A program made the translations under genes and the position numbers. Below, one piece after another: positions 10,769 through 13,062 of a stretch of 13,062 nt of DNA. Position 1 is the first letter of the stretch; each line of letters starts with the position of its first letter. The stretch is taken from contig JBBRLG010000165.1 of NCBI GenBank assembly GCA_038231495.1, positions 1 through 13,062 of the forward strand. Reading direction: 5' to 3'. The stretch comes from JBBRLG01 sp038231495 (GTDB lineage: Bacteria; Planctomycetota; Planctomycetia; Gemmatales; Gemmataceae). The notes beneath the pieces were generated by a model, which saw nothing but the letters and a program-made list of their open reading frames with translations, was not told where the DNA came from and made no database searches.

Positions 10769-12880
10769 TCAATAATTGAACCGAAACTCCGTGCTGGTCA
10801 ACAGCGCCCAGACCAGTTGCTGGTACGCTTCGACGGGGCGATCCTTGCGTTCATTCAAGTACGTTGCGAAAACCTGCCGTTCGCGCTCGGTCGGCGGTCG
10901 CGACAGCACCGCACGCACCGCCAGGTCGATCGCCTCGTTCGGCTCCTCGACCAACTTTAGCCGGCCGAGAAGCCGGTCGCCGTTGTCGGCGAGGAACTCT
11001 TTCTGCATCCGGTCCATGTTGCTGAACAGCAGCGCCTCGGACACGCTGATTTGAAAATCCTCGCCCGGCTGTTCGATCAACTGGGCGAAACCGCGCGACT
11101 GGTCGTCCAACTCCCCGATCCGCTTCTCGATCTCTTCCGGCTTGGCACCACTGGTCCAGTAGGCCGGGTCGTTCGTGGCCAGCCGTAGCGACGTGGCCAG
11201 TTGCGTCGGCGTCAACGCCCGCACGTTGGCCACCGCAAACAGCTTGGGCCGCGGCACTTCGCCTTCACCCTCCCAGCGGCTGCTGCGGGCGTACGCCTTG
11301 CTCAGCACCAGGCCGTGAATCAGACGGCGCAGATCGTACTTGTGTTCGACCGTGTCGCGCGCCAGCCATTGCAACAGTTCGGGGTGGCTCGGCGGGTTTT
11401 CGGAGTGCATCTGGTCGATGGGTGCCACCAGGCCGTAGCCGAGGAACCGCTGCCAGGTGCGGTTGGCGATGGACCGCGCGAAGAAATCGCGTTGCTCGGC
11501 TTGCAGCGACAGATCGACCAGCTTGGCACGCGTGCTGAAGCTCGGCGGCGGCGGCGGCGTTTTGTTCTTCTTGGCCGCGTCGAGCCGTTCGCGCTCTTTC
11601 TTCTGCTCGTCGGCGGTCGGCTCCTTGACCCGCGGCACGTCGGCCACCTTGCCGGTCAGGAACATCAATTTCGCCTCGCGCTCCTGGCCCTTGGTCGTCT
11701 TGAATTTGACGACGCCGTAGTCGCGCTCGCCGAAATAGTCGCCGTTGTCGTACGTCCGCGCGAAGAACGACTTCATGCCGTAATAGTGGTCCTGCTTCCA
11801 GTCGCGGACGCGCGGGTGGTCGTGACAGCGGGCACAGCTAATGTTGACGCCGAAGAAGATCGAGCTAACGTCCGTCGTCAGCTTGTCGGCGTCGCTGACG
11901 CGCTGCTTGATGAACTCGCCGGCACCTTTGACCTTCGGGTCGGTTTCGTCGGGCGTCAGCAACTCGCGGTAAATCTGGTCCCAGGACCGGTTGTCCGCCA
12001 GTGCCTTGGTCAGGTAAACGCGCAGACTGCCGCGCGTGCCGGCCATGAGCATTGTGGACAACTCACTCTCCTGCTGGCGCAGGAAGCCCGGCGACGCCAG
12101 CAGCCGGTCCACCAGCTTGACGCGCTTGTCTGGGTCTTTGGAAGCGACGTAATCCTGCGTTTCCGCCGGGGTCGGGATGCGGCCGCAGAGGTCGAGCGTC
12201 AATCGGCGCACGAGCGTGGCGTCGTCGGCCGGGGGCGCGGGCGTCACGGCTGCTTCCTTGAGCCGGGCGTCAATGTAAAAATCGACGACTTCCGCAATCG
12301 CCTTTTCGGCCGGCAGCAAATCGAAGGTGACCGCGGTCGCCGGCGCGCCGGTCCGGCGGTCGTCGAGGCTGACGAAGGGTCCGACCGCCGCCACCTGGGC
12401 CAGGACGCCGTCGCGCAACGTGTCTTTCGCACCCTGCTCGATCCACAGCTTCACGACGCCCAGCTCCCGCGGCGTCAGGGCGGTGGCATTCTTCTTGTTT
12501 TTGGCGGGCGGCATGAACGGCTTTCTCTGATGCGCCGCCGACGACAGGAGGGTACTCTTGTCGGCCTGGCGCGGCACGACCACGCCGTTGTCGAGCATGG
12601 CCGTTCCGGTTTCGAGGTTGATGCCGCCCTCGGCGGCGGGGCCGGTGTGACAGGCGAGACACTTTGCCTTGAGGATCGGCAGCAAGTCGCTGCGGAAATC
12701 GATGGGATGGTCCAGCTTCACCAATTCGGGCTGGATCGCTTCCGACGGGGCCGGGGCGTCGGCGGCCTGGCCCCCTACCGTCAGCAGTGCGAGGCCAAAT
12801 ACCAGACCGCAACCGGTGCCAAACGACGCCCGGAACCAGGGCGGGGCCGTATTCAGGCGATGGCTTGCAGCGGGTTTCAT
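10769..12880 (-). CDS. PSCyt1-DUF1549-DUF1553 protein (planctomycete cytochrome-like)
   Basis: This 703-residue exported protein has a hydrophobic signal segment (about 16-40, ending GGQAADAP). A planctomycete cytochrome C domain (PSCyt1) follows, with the haem-binding motif CLACH at 74-78. The DUF1549 domain (about 195-410) contains LVRRLTLDLCGRIPTPAE and a second CxxCH, CARCHDHP (349-356), inside FFGVNISCARCHDHPRV. The DUF1553 domain (about 455-700) carries FFARSIANRTWQRFLGYGLV, then APIDQMHSENPPSHPELLQW, and ends TSTEFRFNY. Two CxxCH motifs suggest c-type haem attachment on the outer side of the membrane and electron transfer, but the substrate is unknown. A charged Lys/Glu/Pro linker (about 420-447) splits DUF1549 from DUF1553. 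ATG 12880 is chosen because it begins the signal sequence; no strong ribosome binding site is seen. Confidence 0.93.
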   Translation of the reverse strand: MKPAASHRLNTAPPWFRASFGTGCGLVFGLALLTVGGQAADAPAPSEAIQPELVKLDHPIDFRSDLLPILKAKCLACHTGPAAEGGINLETGTAMLDNGVVVPRQADKSTLLSSAAHQRKPFMPPAKNKKNATALTPRELGVVKLWIEQGAKDTLRDGVLAQVAAVGPFVSLDDRRTGAPATAVTFDLLPAEKAIAEVVDFYIDARLKEAAVTPAPPADDATLVRRLTLDLCGRIPTPAETQDYVASKDPDKRVKLVDRLLASPGFLRQQESELSTMLMAGTRGSLRVYLTKALADNRSWDQIYRELLTPDETDPKVKGAGEFIKQRVSDADKLTTDVSSIFFGVNISCARCHDHPRVRDWKQDHYYGMKSFFARTYDNGDYFGERDYGVVKFKTTKGQEREAKLMFLTGKVADVPRVKEPTADEQKKERERLDAAKKNKTPPPPPSFSTRAKLVDLSLQAEQRDFFARSIANRTWQRFLGYGLVAPIDQMHSENPPSHPELLQWLARDTVEHKYDLRRLIHGLVLSKAYARSSRWEGEGEVPRPKLFAVANVRALTPTQLATSLRLATNDPAYWTSGAKPEEIEKRIGELDDQSRGFAQLIEQPGEDFQISVSEALLFSNMDRMQKEFLADNGDRLLGRLKLVEEPNEAIDLAVRAVLSRPPTERERQVFATYLNERKDRPVEAYQQLVWALLTSTEFRFNY

Positions 12881-12968
12881 GGTGCGCCCGGGTGGGTGGA
12901 TCAAAACGCCGGCGTGGCGGCCGGAAGGTTGGCGGGAATTCACGGCGCGCGACACCGCGAACGAACAT

Positions 12969-12997
12969 ACCATAGCACGGCGACCCCGGACGTGCAA
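12969..12997 (-). promoter_or_regulatory. Weak candidate promoter of the DUF1549-DUF1501-WD40 operon
   Basis: On the minus strand TTGCAC (12997-12992) and TATGGT (12974-12969) are separated by 17 bases, about 90 bases upstream of the first ATG. The matches are three and four of six, so the call depends mainly on spacing and position. Apart from this, 12881-13062 holds nothing I can identify. Confidence 0.3.
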
Positions 12998-13062
12998 CGG
13001 TCAATTGCCCCGTTCGCCCATCTGGGTGTGGCAAATGTTTCGGGACCGTGTGGTGGTCGCCG

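Overview
The window is GC-rich and looks like a chromosomal segment of a planctomycete, probably near the Gemmata group. The clearest marker is an operon of three families typical of that phylum: a PSCyt1/DUF1549/DUF1553 cytochrome-like protein, a DUF1501 Tat-exported protein and a WD40 protein. Supporting signs are a leftover of the C-terminal linker seen in Gemmata-type ECF sigma fusions, and intergenic palindromes. The assignment comes from family recognition, not a database search.

Positions 1-2353 are accessory. They hold the end of a YefM antitoxin gene, a yoeB toxin gene cut short by a repeat-derived sequence, a two-gene minus-strand unit (DUF6941-type protein plus a 66-residue protein), and a HigBA-like toxin-antitoxin pair whose toxin gene carries an in-frame amber codon. 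Copies of an AAAGGGGACGC-type repeat stand at about 261, 1100 and 2031 and separate these cassettes.

Positions 2354-6600 are mostly core-like. An intact RNase R gene (+) converges on a conserved hypothetical gene (-), with a perfect 20-bp hairpin between them. Next comes a minus-strand polytopic membrane protein of the lysylphosphatidylglycerol synthase/flippase-like family. A tRNA-Ala(GGC) with its own promoter follows on the + strand.

Positions 6600-8355 are again accessory. A secreted or membrane-anchored coiled-coil protein is preceded in frame by what looks like the tail of an ECF sigma fusion. It is followed by a minus-strand antitoxin/PIN-toxin pair that appears intact.

Positions 8356-12880 are the minus-strand operon PSCyt/DUF1549/DUF1553 -> DUF1501 -> WD40. 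A 34-bp perfect palindrome lies directly against the WD40 ribosome binding site. The exported haem-motif protein and the Tat-exported DUF1501 protein are probably partners at or beyond the cytoplasmic membrane; the WD40 protein has no visible export signal.

I found no CRISPR array, complete insertion sequence, phage module or defence operon. The most unusual items are the amber codon in the HigB-like toxin, the repeat-bracketed cassettes, and the shared-arm palindromes.
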